Origin: CAZXNF01 sp050741255
GTDB taxonomy: Bacteria > Pseudomonadota > Gammaproteobacteria > Burkholderiales > SG8-41
NCBI GenBank assembly: GCA_050741255.1
Contig: JBOIEQ010000099.1
Location: 1 to 16,143 of the forward strand
Direction: 5' to 3'
Length of the DNA: 16,143 nt
Shown piece after piece: positions 6,978 to 13,807 of this stretch. Within the stretch, counting starts at the first letter, position 1, and the number at the start of each line of letters is the position of its first letter. A program made the translations under genes and the position numbers. The notes beneath the pieces were generated by a model, which saw only the letters and a program-made list of their open reading frames with translations, ran no database searches and was not told where the DNA came from.

Positions 6978-7307
6978 TTGAACCGGGTCGTGCTCGAAGG
7001 ACGGATCTCCAGACTTGGCGAATTGCGGCTCACGCCGGGTGGCGTGCCGCTGGTCGAGTTCAAGGTCGCGCACGCTTCGGAACAGACGGAAAACGGACGG
7101 GAACGGCGGGTGGAATGCGAGATGGACGCCATCGGCATCGGTGACATCGGGCGCGCGGTGAGCGCGCTCGGTACCGGCGCCGGGGTGCGCGTCACCGGAT
7201 TCCTGGCCCGCCGCAGCACCAAAAGCGAATGGCCGGTGTTGCACGCGACGGCGGTGGAAGCCGCCGCTGTGCCGCCACCGGCCGGTCAAAACGATCGTTC
7301 GACGTAA
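6978..7307 (+). CDS. priB: Primosomal replication protein PriB (TTG start)
   Basis: Small single-stranded DNA-binding protein with an OB fold, related to SSB. With PriA it restarts stalled replication forks and helps reload DnaB. The 109-residue product starts at TTG 6978, giving NRVVLEGRISRLGELRLTPGG, the standard beginning of betaproteobacterial PriB. VPLVEFKVAHASEQ and VRVTGFLARRS follow the OB-fold strand pattern. It begins eight bases after the rpsF stop with no clear Shine-Dalgarno, so translation probably depends on coupling to rpsF. The position between rpsF and rpsR is the family's usual place in beta- and gammaproteobacteria. The last 15 residues are low-complexity (PPPAGQNDRST). 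Confidence 0.92.
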   Translation: MNRVVLEGRISRLGELRLTPGGVPLVEFKVAHASEQTENGRERRVECEMDAIGIGDIGRAVSALGTGAGVRVTGFLARRSTKSEWPVLHATAVEAAAVPPPAGQNDRST

Positions 7308-7330
7308 TACCTATACAGAGGGTCGCCAGC

Positions 7331-7642
7331 ATGGCATTCAAGAGCAGGATGGGCGCAGGCAAGGGCAAGGGCAAATTCGGCAAGAAGGGCGGCAAGAACC
7401 CGCGCGGCGGCAAGCCGCTGTTCCGCCGCCGCAAGTTCTGCCGCTTCACCGCGGAGAAGATCAAGGAAATCGATTTCAAGGACATCGACCTCCTCAAGGA
7501 CTTCATCGGCGAGAACGGCAAGATCATTCCCGCCCGCATCACGGGCACCAAGGCGCGCTACCAGCGCCAGCTCGGCGTGGCGATCAAGCGCGCGCGCTTC
7601 CTGGCGCTGCTGCCCTACACCGACCTGCACAACAAGGGCTAG
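7331..7642 (+). CDS. rpsR: 30S ribosomal protein S18
   Basis: S18 forms a heterodimer with S6 on the platform of the 30S subunit. The core FRRRKFCRFTAEKIKEIDFKD through KARYQRQLGVAIKRARFLALLPY is unmistakable. ATG 7331 is preceded by AGAGGG (7317-7322) at normal spacing; an in-frame earlier start at 7229 lies inside priB and is rejected. The protein has 103 residues against 75 in E. coli. The extra length is a Gly/Lys-rich N-terminal extension (about residues 3-30, with GAGKGKGKFGKKGGK). The gene starts 23 bases after priB and ends in TAG, which overlaps the rplI Shine-Dalgarno. Confidence 0.97.
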   Translation: MAFKSRMGAGKGKGKFGKKGGKNPRGGKPLFRRRKFCRFTAEKIKEIDFKDIDLLKDFIGENGKIIPARITGTKARYQRQLGVAIKRARFLALLPYTDLHNKG

Positions 7643-7651
7643 GAGACCATC

Positions 7652-8101
7652 ATGCAGATCATTCTCCTCGAGAAAGTCGTCAACCTCGGCGCCCTGGGCG
7701 ACGTGGTCAAGGTCAAGGAAGGCTACGCCCGCAATTTCCTGATCCCGCAGGGCAAGGCCAAGCGCGCCACGCCCGCCAACCTGGCCGAGTTCGAGAAGCG
7801 CCGGGGCGAACTGGAGAAGACGCAGGCGGACGCCCTGTCCGCCGCCCAGGCCCAGGGCGCCAAGCTCGACGGGCTCATGGTCCAGATCACGCGCAAGTCC
7901 GGCGTGGACGGCAAGCTGTTCGGTTCGGTCACGAACGTGGACATTGCCGAAGCGCTGCACGCCCTGGGACATGAAGTGCCGAAAAGCGCGATCCGCATGC
8001 CCGAAGGCCCGATCAAGGCGATGGGCGATCAGCCCCTCAAGATCGCGCTGCACGGCGACGTGGTGGTGAGCATCACGGTGTCCGTGCTCGGCGAGCAATA
8101 A
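7652..8101 (+). CDS. rplI: 50S ribosomal protein L9
   Basis: L9 binds 23S rRNA near the base of the L1 stalk and has two globular domains joined by a long helix. It helps hold translational fidelity and reading frame. The 149-residue product has the N-terminal signature LEKVVNLGALGDVVKVKEGYARNFLIP (about residues 6-32, shown here as pattern G-x2-G-x4-V-x2-GYARN), a helical linker rich in Ala, Glu and Gln (about 40-75), and a C-terminal domain ending VVVSITVSVLGEQ. AGGAG at 7641-7645, overlapping the rpsR stop, gives ideal spacing to ATG 7652. Last gene before the operon terminator. Confidence 0.98.
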   Translation: MQIILLEKVVNLGALGDVVKVKEGYARNFLIPQGKAKRATPANLAEFEKRRGELEKTQADALSAAQAQGAKLDGLMVQITRKSGVDGKLFGSVTNVDIAEALHALGHEVPKSAIRMPEGPIKAMGDQPLKIALHGDVVVSITVSVLGEQ

Positions 8102-8131
8102 TCACCGCGAACAAGCACTTAGCGGTCAGGG

Positions 8132-8160
8132 AAAAAGAGCCGGTGACGGCTCTTTTTTTT
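8132..8160 (+). terminator. Rho-independent terminator of the rpsF-rplI operon
   Basis: AGAGCCG (8136-8142) pairs with CGGCTCT (8147-8153) around GTGA. An A-run (8132-8135) extends the pairing into the following eight T residues (8153-8160). This is a canonical intrinsic terminator 30 bases after the rplI stop, and it separates the ribosomal protein operon from dnaB. Confidence 0.92.
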
Positions 8161-8282
8161 CGCGTAGAATTTTCTCGGACAGCGTCGATTCAAAGCCGCG
8201 CTACTGTCTCGTCGCCCGTGCTTCCGCCGCGTCTGCCCGCCTTCTGATGCCTGCCACCGATACTCCACTGATTCCCTGACTC

Positions 8283-9695
8283 ATGGCCCAGCAAGCCGTT
8301 ACGCCGATCTCCCGGGATATCCAGGTTGAAAGCCTGAAGCTGCCGCCGCACTCGGTGGATGCCGAGCAATCGGTGCTGGGCGGACTGCTCCTCGACAATG
8401 CGGCGACCGACAAGGTCGGTGATCTGCTGGCCGAGGCCGATTTCTACCGCGCCGATCACCGGCTGATTTTCCACCACATCCTGGCGCTGATCGAAGCCGG
8501 CAAGCCGGCCGACGTGCTGACCGTGGCCGAAAGCCTCGAGCGCGGCGCGGAACTGGAAACGGCGGGTGGACAGGCCTACATCGGCTCGCTGGCGGTCAAC
8601 ACCCCCAGCGCGGCCAACATCCGGCGCTATGCCGAGATCGTGCGCGACCGTTCCATCGCGCGCAGGCTTGCGGTGACCGGCGCCGAGATCTCGGAGTCCG
8701 CCTACAACCCGCTCGGGCGCACCGCCGACGAATTGCTCGACAATGCCGAGCGGAAGGTCTTCGAGATCGCCGAGGCCGGCGCGCGCGGCCGGCAGGGTTT
8801 CCAGGACATCAACAAGGTCACCACCGGCGTCATCGAGCGCCTGGACATCCTGTACAACCGGGAGAACAAAACCGGCGTCACCGGCATCGCGACGGGCTTC
8901 GTCGATCTGGACGAACGCACCGCCGGGCTGCAGAAGGGTGACCTCATCATCGTCGCTGGCCGCCCCTCCATGGGCAAAACCGCCTTCGCGCTCAACATCG
9001 CGGAGCACGTGGCGCTCGATGTCCGCATGCCGGTGGCGATCTTCAGCATGGAGATGTCGGGCGAACAACTCGTGACCCGTCTGATCGGCTCCCGGGCGCG
9101 CGTGGACGCGCACAAGATGCGCACCGGCCGCCTCGACGACAGCGACTGGACCAAGATCACCGGCGTGGTCGGCGACCTGCACGAGTCGTCGATCTACATC
9201 GACGAGTCCGGCGTGCTGACGCCGATCGAGCTGCGCAGCAAGGCGCGGCGCCTGCATCGCCAGATCGGCGGGCCGGGGCTGGGACTGGTCATCATCGACT
9301 ACCTGCAGCTGATGGACGCCAACGCCGGCCGGGCGATCGAGAACCGGGCCACCGAGATTTCCGCCATTTCACGGTCGTTGAAAGCATTGGCGAAGGAACT
9401 GCATGTGCCGGTGATCGCGCTTTCGCAGCTGAACCGCGGCCTCGAGCAGCGGCCCGACAAGCGGCCGGTGATGTCGGACCTGCGCGAGTCGGGCGCCATC
9501 GAACAGGATGCGGACGTCATCCTGTTCATCTATCGCGACGAGGTCTACAACAAGGAAGAAAGCAATCCGCGCCGCGGCACCGCCGAGATCATCATCGGCA
9601 AGCAGCGGAACGGCCCGATCGGCATGGTCGAGCTGACCTTCCTCGGCCAGCACACGCGCTTCGAGAACTACGCGCGCGATCCCGGCGGTTACTGA
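8283..9695 (+). CDS. dnaB: Replicative DNA helicase DnaB
   Basis: Hexameric 5'-3' helicase that unwinds DNA ahead of the replication fork and recruits primase. The 470-residue length matches the family. The N-terminal primase-interacting domain starts at LPPHSVDAEQSVLGGLLLD (about residues 18-120), followed by a linker and a RecA-like ATPase domain. The Walker A motif GRPSMGKT is at 226-233, the Walker B aspartate of VIIDYLQLM at 339, and the VIALSQLNRGLEQR loop is downstream. No intein is present. The start has no visible Shine-Dalgarno. The roughly 120 bases between the terminator and ATG hold no gene; a TAGAAT at 8165-8170 is a weak -10 candidate. dnaB follows rplI in many proteobacteria. 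Confidence 0.97.
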   Translation: MAQQAVTPISRDIQVESLKLPPHSVDAEQSVLGGLLLDNAATDKVGDLLAEADFYRADHRLIFHHILALIEAGKPADVLTVAESLERGAELETAGGQAYIGSLAVNTPSAANIRRYAEIVRDRSIARRLAVTGAEISESAYNPLGRTADELLDNAERKVFEIAEAGARGRQGFQDINKVTTGVIERLDILYNRENKTGVTGIATGFVDLDERTAGLQKGDLIIVAGRPSMGKTAFALNIAEHVALDVRMPVAIFSMEMSGEQLVTRLIGSRARVDAHKMRTGRLDDSDWTKITGVVGDLHESSIYIDESGVLTPIELRSKARRLHRQIGGPGLGLVIIDYLQLMDANAGRAIENRATEISAISRSLKALAKELHVPVIALSQLNRGLEQRPDKRPVMSDLRESGAIEQDADVILFIYRDEVYNKEESNPRRGTAEIIIGKQRNGPIGMVELTFLGQHTRFENYARDPGGY

Positions 9696-9702
9696 CCGCC
9701 GG
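9682..9702. terminator. Hairpin at the dnaB stop, between convergent dnaB and phoH
   Basis: CCGGCGGT (9682-9689) pairs perfectly with ACCGCCGG (9695-9702) around TACTG; the dnaB stop codon TGA (9693-9695) lies in the loop and stem. There is no T-tract on either side, so efficient intrinsic termination is doubtful. It could act as a bidirectional mRNA 3'-end barrier for both genes, whose stops are only 23 bases apart. Confidence 0.4.
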
Positions 9703-9718
9703 CCTTGCCTGGGTGCAC

Positions 9719-11143
9719 TTACAAGACTTCGGCCGCGTGATCCGCCAGGCGCGAACGCTCGCCGCGCAGCAGCGTGACGTGCCCGCCGTGCGACCAGCCC
9801 TTGAAGCGGTCCACCACGTACGTCAGGCCTGAACTGCCCTCGGTGAGGTAGGGCGTGTCGATCTGCGAGATGTTGCCGCAGCACACGACCTTGGTGCCGG
9901 GACCCGCGCGCGTGATCAGCGTCTTCATCTGCTTGGGCGTCAGGTTCTGCGTCTCGTCGATGATCAGGAACTTGTTGATGAAGGTGCGCCCGCGCATGAA
10001 GTTGAGCGACTTGACCTTGATCCGCGAGCGGATCAGGTCGCGCGTCGCGGCGCGGCCCCATTCGCCGGCCTCGTCGTCGGTCTTGTTCAGCACGTCGAGA
10101 TTGTCTTCCAGCGCGCCCATCCAGGGGTTCATCTTCTCTTCCTCGGTGCCGGGCAGGAAGCCGATGTCCTCGCCCACGGGGACGGTCACGCGGGTCATGA
10201 TGATTTCCGTGTAGACCTTGTGCTCCAGCGTTTGCATGAGGCCGGCGGCCAGCGTCAGCAGCGTCTTGCCGGTGCCGGCCTGGCCGAGCAGGGTCACGAA
10301 GTCGATGTCGGGGTTCATCAGCGCGTTCAGCGCGAAGTTCTGCTCGCGGTTGCGCGCCACGATGCCCCACACGTTGTTGCGCTGGTGCGAGTACTCCTTC
10401 AGCGTCTGCAACACGGCGGTCTTGCCCGATACTTCCCTGACCTGGGCATACAGCGGTTGCTGGCCTTCCAGGTACACGAACTCGTTGACCGACAGGCTCG
10501 CGCACAGCGGGCCGCGCACGCGGTAATACGTGCGGCCTTCCTGCTGCCACGACTCGACGCCCTTGCCGTGGGTATCCCAGAAATCGGGCGGCAGTTCGCG
10601 CGTGCCGGTGTAGAGAAGATCGGTGTCCTCCAGCACCTTGTCGTTGAAGTAATCCTCCGCTTCCAGACCCAACGCGCGCGCCTTGATGCGCATGTTGATG
10701 TCCTTGCTGACGAGGATCACCTGTCGCTTGGCGTGGATGTCCTGCAGGTGCTTGACCACCGCGATGATCTGGTTGTCGGCCTTGCCGACGGGCAGCCGCG
10801 CCGGCAGCTCGGCGCTGATCGCCTCCGTCTGCAGGAAGAGCCGGCCCTTGGCATCGCCGCCGTTGTGCTCGGCGAGCGAGATGCCGTCGCTGATGGCCAC
10901 TTCCGCGCCGCTGACGATCTCGTCCAGAAAACGGCTCGCCTGGCGGGCGTTGCGCGCCACCTCCGACATGCCCTTCTTGTGGTTGTCGAGTTCCTCCAGC
11001 GTGACCATCGGCAGAAAGAGGTCGTGTTCCTCGAAGCGGAACAGGCTGGTCGGGTCATGCATCAATACATTGGTGTCGAGGACAAACAGTTTGACGTCGC
11101 GCGGAAGGCGTACGACGCTGGATGCGGCTTTGCGTTGTGTCAT
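9719..11143 (-). CDS. PhoH-family ATPase with N-terminal PIN domain (PhoH2 type)
   Basis: Combines a PIN-type nuclease domain with a PhoH P-loop ATPase. Characterised PhoH2 proteins of this layout couple RNA unwinding and sequence-specific RNA cleavage; the substrate of this one is unknown. The protein has 474 residues. The PIN domain (about 18-150) starts FVLDTNVLMHD with the metal-binding Asp at 23 and keeps acidic positions in LEELDNHKKG and ADNQI. The PhoH domain (about 265-474) has Walker A GQAGTGKT (287-294) and Walker B FLIIDETQN with D396/E397. Last gene of the minus-strand cluster, 36 bases after bcp. The upstream gap is a C-rich mRNA leader with no Shine-Dalgarno. Not the single-domain PhoH/PhoL linked to ybeY. 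Confidence 0.92.
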   Translation of the reverse strand: MTQRKAASSVVRLPRDVKLFVLDTNVLMHDPTSLFRFEEHDLFLPMVTLEELDNHKKGMSEVARNARQASRFLDEIVSGAEVAISDGISLAEHNGGDAKGRLFLQTEAISAELPARLPVGKADNQIIAVVKHLQDIHAKRQVILVSKDINMRIKARALGLEAEDYFNDKVLEDTDLLYTGTRELPPDFWDTHGKGVESWQQEGRTYYRVRGPLCASLSVNEFVYLEGQQPLYAQVREVSGKTAVLQTLKEYSHQRNNVWGIVARNREQNFALNALMNPDIDFVTLLGQAGTGKTLLTLAAGLMQTLEHKVYTEIIMTRVTVPVGEDIGFLPGTEEEKMNPWMGALEDNLDVLNKTDDEAGEWGRAATRDLIRSRIKVKSLNFMRGRTFINKFLIIDETQNLTPKQMKTLITRAGPGTKVVCCGNISQIDTPYLTEGSSGLTYVVDRFKGWSHGGHVTLLRGERSRLADHAAEVL

Positions 11144-11158
11144 CGAGGGGGCGGCGGT

Positions 11159-11179
11159 GGGGGAGTGGGAGGGTGAGGG
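11159..11179 (+). other. G-quadruplex-type motif in the bcp-phoH gap
   Basis: G-runs of 5, 3, 3 and 3 bases separated by AGT, A and TGA lie on the plus strand and fill most of the gap between bcp and phoH. This fits the usual G3+N1-7 pattern. For these minus-strand genes the plus strand is the template, so a folded form could slow RNA polymerase. Whether it folds in the cell is unknown. Confidence 0.4.
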
Positions 11180-11704
11180 CTATTTGAGGGTTTTCACGCA
11201 GTCGAGCACTTCCTGGGCATGGCCGGGCACCTTGACCCCGCGCCATTCCCGCACGAGCTTGCCCTTGGCGTCGAACACGAAGGTGCTGCGCTCGATGCCG
11301 CGGACCTGCTTGCCGTACAGGTTCTTCATCCTGATCACGCCGAACAGCGTGCAGGCGACTTCCTCGCCGTCCGACAGCAGCTCGAACGGGAACTGCATCT
11401 TGGTCTTGAAGTTTTCGTGCGACTTGAGCGTGTCGCGCGAGAGGCCGAGGATCTCGCATTTCAGCTTGCGGAATTCCGGAAAGAGGTCGCGGAACTGTTC
11501 GCCTTCGGCGGTGCAGCCGGGCGTGTTGTCCTTGGGGTAGAAATAGAGAACGACCGGGTGGCCGCGGGCCATGGAAAGCCTGAACGGCGTGCCGCTGGTG
11601 GACGGCAGGATGAAATCCGGAGCGGCGTCGGATTTGCCCGCGATGGGGCGGTTGCTGGTGTTGCCGGTGCTGCTGATACGGCTGGAACTCGGTGAGTTCG
11701 GCAT
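11180..11704 (-). CDS. bcp: BCP/PrxQ-type peroxiredoxin lacking the usual resolving cysteine
   Basis: Thiol peroxidase that reduces hydrogen peroxide and organic or lipid hydroperoxides. The 174-residue protein has the thioredoxin-fold core with YFYPKDNTPGCTAEGEQFRD, whose peroxidatic cysteine is C64. The E. coli BCP partner cysteine lies five residues later; here that position is E69. The alternative PrxQ resolving position in the next helix, in the NFKTK segment, is K100, also not cysteine. Two other cysteines exist, C83 and C118. It may work as a one-cysteine enzyme or use C83 or C118. The first ~25 residues are Ser/Asn-rich and have no equivalent in E. coli BCP, so a later start is possible; GGGAGG lies 13 bases before ATG 11704. 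It sits 54 bases after the ArnD-like gene and 36 before phoH, probably one transcript. Confidence 0.9.
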   Translation of the reverse strand: MPNSPSSSRISSTGNTSNRPIAGKSDAAPDFILPSTSGTPFRLSMARGHPVVLYFYPKDNTPGCTAEGEQFRDLFPEFRKLKCEILGLSRDTLKSHENFKTKMQFPFELLSDGEEVACTLFGVIRMKNLYGKQVRGIERSTFVFDAKGKLVREWRGVKVPGHAQEVLDCVKTLK

Positions 11705-11758
11705 CTTGGTGCGATGACCTCCCTGCTGACCCGTTGTCGGATTGTTCCCTAAAACCGG

Positions 11759-12721
11759 TTACGCATGCAAGCGCGCCCGGGCCTCGCTTACGAGAAACTC
11801 CGCTTCCTGCAGGGCCATGGCGGGCGGGGCGCCGAAGCGTGTGCGGCTGCTGACCGCATGGCGCGGCAGGCGCTTCAGGTCCAGGCCCGCGGCGATGTCG
11901 CCCACTGCCACCACTTCACCGTCGCGGGCGACCCAGGCGGCCAGCACCGCTTCGAGCACGGGCAGCAGGCGGATGCCTTCGAATTCCGCCCGCACGGTCC
12001 AGACGTGCAGCGCCGCCGTCGAGGTGGCCTCGGCCGCAGCCGTGGCGGCGTCGGCTGCGGCCAGCAAGCGGTCGGGCACCTGCTCGGGCGCCAAACGGCC
12101 GGCCCCACTGACGCCGAGCCATTCATCGAGCACGGGCCAGGTCGTCGGGATCTGGGGGCAGGCGACAAGTTCGGCGTTGTACACGGGCAGGAACGGCCGG
12201 AAACCACGGCTATCTGTCCCGTAGCCGAAACCGAGTTGTTGCAACAACCGCCAGGCATGCACGTTCATCTGCCAGCGCGGGGCGGCGTGCCCGACCGGGG
12301 GCGCACCGAACACATCGGTAAACCGTTCGACCCCGCGTACGAGGTCCTGGCGCGTCCACCGCGCGTCCGCCAGGGCGGCGCCGGTGCGCCAGCCGGCATG
12401 ATCCCAGGCCAGCAGGCCGGCTTCGAAGCCCGAGTCGCGGGCGAAGCGCATGACATCGCGGTAGCGGCGGCCCAGTTCGGGCGCCGGCATCAGGGTGCCG
12501 GACAGCAGCGTGCCGAGGCCCCACTGACGCGCCATCCAGCCGCCGCGATGGGCGGGCGTCGGGCGCAGCGTGCGCGCCAGCGCGCGGCCGCTGTGGTCGG
12601 GACCCAGGTTGAAGAAGAAACTGGCGCGCGCGCGCGACGCGGCCAGCGCCCGCAGCAGGTTGGGCACCCCGATGCGGAGGCCGCGCGCGGTGGCAACCTC
12701 GATGCGCAGGGCGAGTTTCAT
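11759..12721 (-). CDS. ArnD-like polysaccharide deacetylase homologue with degenerate metal site
   Basis: 320 residues resembling ArnD, which deformylates 4-deoxy-4-formamido-L-arabinose on undecaprenyl phosphate for lipid A modification. Shared blocks are LALRIEVATARGLRIGVPNLL, ASFFFNLGPDHSGR, WGLGTLLSGT, GTDSRGFRPF and PQIPTTWPVLDEW. However, E. coli ArnD has DVD in the first NodB motif and here it is E8-V9-A10. The HxxxH motif (HAWDH in ArnD) is L104-AWD-H108. Two expected metal ligands are therefore missing, so it is probably inactive as a classical deacetylase or has a changed chemistry. There is no signal peptide. ATG 12721 overlaps the mnmH stop as ATGA, which fixes the start and implies coupling. 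No other arn genes are nearby. The C-terminal region is Ala-rich. Confidence 0.75.
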   Translation of the reverse strand: MKLALRIEVATARGLRIGVPNLLRALAASRARASFFFNLGPDHSGRALARTLRPTPAHRGGWMARQWGLGTLLSGTLMPAPELGRRYRDVMRFARDSGFEAGLLAWDHAGWRTGAALADARWTRQDLVRGVERFTDVFGAPPVGHAAPRWQMNVHAWRLLQQLGFGYGTDSRGFRPFLPVYNAELVACPQIPTTWPVLDEWLGVSGAGRLAPEQVPDRLLAAADAATAAAEATSTAALHVWTVRAEFEGIRLLPVLEAVLAAWVARDGEVVAVGDIAAGLDLKRLPRHAVSSRTRFGAPPAMALQEAEFLVSEARARLHA

Positions 12722-13788
12722 GCGACCGCCTGCAGCGTATCCCGGCACGCCCGGGTGAAGTCGTCGTCGCCGGCGCCCGCCACCGCCACCGCGGGGGCGG
12801 TGGCATGGCGGGGATAGTTTTTGCCGATCGAGCGCGTGTAGGCCGGATCGTAGTGCGCGGTCAGCAGCAGCGGCACGAGGGTGTCCCAGTCGTGCGCGGT
12901 GGCCAGCGCTTTCCAGTCGGCGATCGTGTCGCCGCCGTAGAGCCCTTTCAGGCAGTCGAGCTGCCGGCCGAGCAGGGCGGGGTCGGTCAGGAAGTGCGCG
13001 TACTCGCGCTTGAGGATCGCCACCCGCACCGGCAGCGGGGCCTCCACGCGCAGGCAGGCACTCTCCCACATGCGCTCGATCAGGCGCTCGGGCACGCGCA
13101 GCTGGCCGATCTTGCGGCTTTCGGACTCCACGAACACCGGGCGCGCCGGATCGAAGCCGTTGAGCGCCGCCCACACCCGGCTGTCAAACATCTTCTGCGA
13201 CGGCTGCGGCGCGTCCGGCAGGTTGCCGAGGACGGAGCCGCGGTGTTCCGCGAGCGCCTCCAGGTCGAGCACCTGTGCACCCGTTGCCGCGAGCGCGTGC
13301 AACAACAGGCTCTTGCCGGTGCCGGTGAGCCCGCACACCACGCGGAAGTCGAAACGCGCGGGCAGGGTTTCCAGGTCGGCGATGACCGCGCGGCGGTAGC
13401 TGCGGTAGCCCCCGTCGAGCTGGCCCGCCTTCCAGCCGATGGAACGCAGCACCGTGGCGAACGCGCCGCTACGGGTGCCGCCGCGCCAGCAGTAGACGGC
13501 CGGGCGCCAGCCGCGCGGGCGGTCGCCGAAGCGTTGTTCCAGATGGCGGGCGATGTTGCGCGCGACGAGCACCGCACCGAGTTTTTTCGCGTCGAACGAG
13601 GACTGCTTGTAGAGCGTGCCGACGCGGACGCGTTCGGCGTCGTCAAGTACGGGGCAGCTGATCGCGCCGGGAATGTGATCTTCCGCGTACTCGGACTCGG
13701 AGCGCGCGTCGATGATCTCGTCAAAGCCGGACAACTGTGCTACGGTGATTTCGTCAGTGGGCTTCACGTTGCGGCTTGTCATTTTCAT
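12718..13788 (-). CDS. mnmH: tRNA 2-selenouridine synthase MnmH (SelU)
   Basis: Replaces sulfur by selenium at the wobble 2-thiouridine of certain tRNAs, through a geranylated intermediate, using selenophosphate from SelD. With ATG 13788 the protein has 356 residues, near the 364 of E. coli. The N-terminal rhodanese domain (about 8-135) ends in VYCWRGGTRSG with the active cysteine at C100 (E. coli C97). A P-loop domain follows with GLTGTGKS at 153-160 and LDLEALAEHRGSVLG. The C-terminal YDPAYTRS is also a family feature. ATG 13782 is an equally possible start and ATG 13809 is less likely, as it would overlap selD. The gene is divergent from selD with only about 20-25 bases between starts, and overlaps the next gene by four bases. 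Confidence 0.93.
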   Translation of the reverse strand: MKMTSRNVKPTDEITVAQLSGFDEIIDARSESEYAEDHIPGAISCPVLDDAERVRVGTLYKQSSFDAKKLGAVLVARNIARHLEQRFGDRPRGWRPAVYCWRGGTRSGAFATVLRSIGWKAGQLDGGYRSYRRAVIADLETLPARFDFRVVCGLTGTGKSLLLHALAATGAQVLDLEALAEHRGSVLGNLPDAPQPSQKMFDSRVWAALNGFDPARPVFVESESRKIGQLRVPERLIERMWESACLRVEAPLPVRVAILKREYAHFLTDPALLGRQLDCLKGLYGGDTIADWKALATAHDWDTLVPLLLTAHYDPAYTRSIGKNYPRHATAPAVAVAGAGDDDFTRACRDTLQAVA

Positions 13789-13807
13789 CGCGGATTTTAT
13801 ACCACCC

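Noticed and set aside
8142..8170. dnaB promoter GGTGAC-N17-TAGAAT
   Set aside because: The -35 box is poor and lies within the terminator stem; not strong enough to list as a feature.
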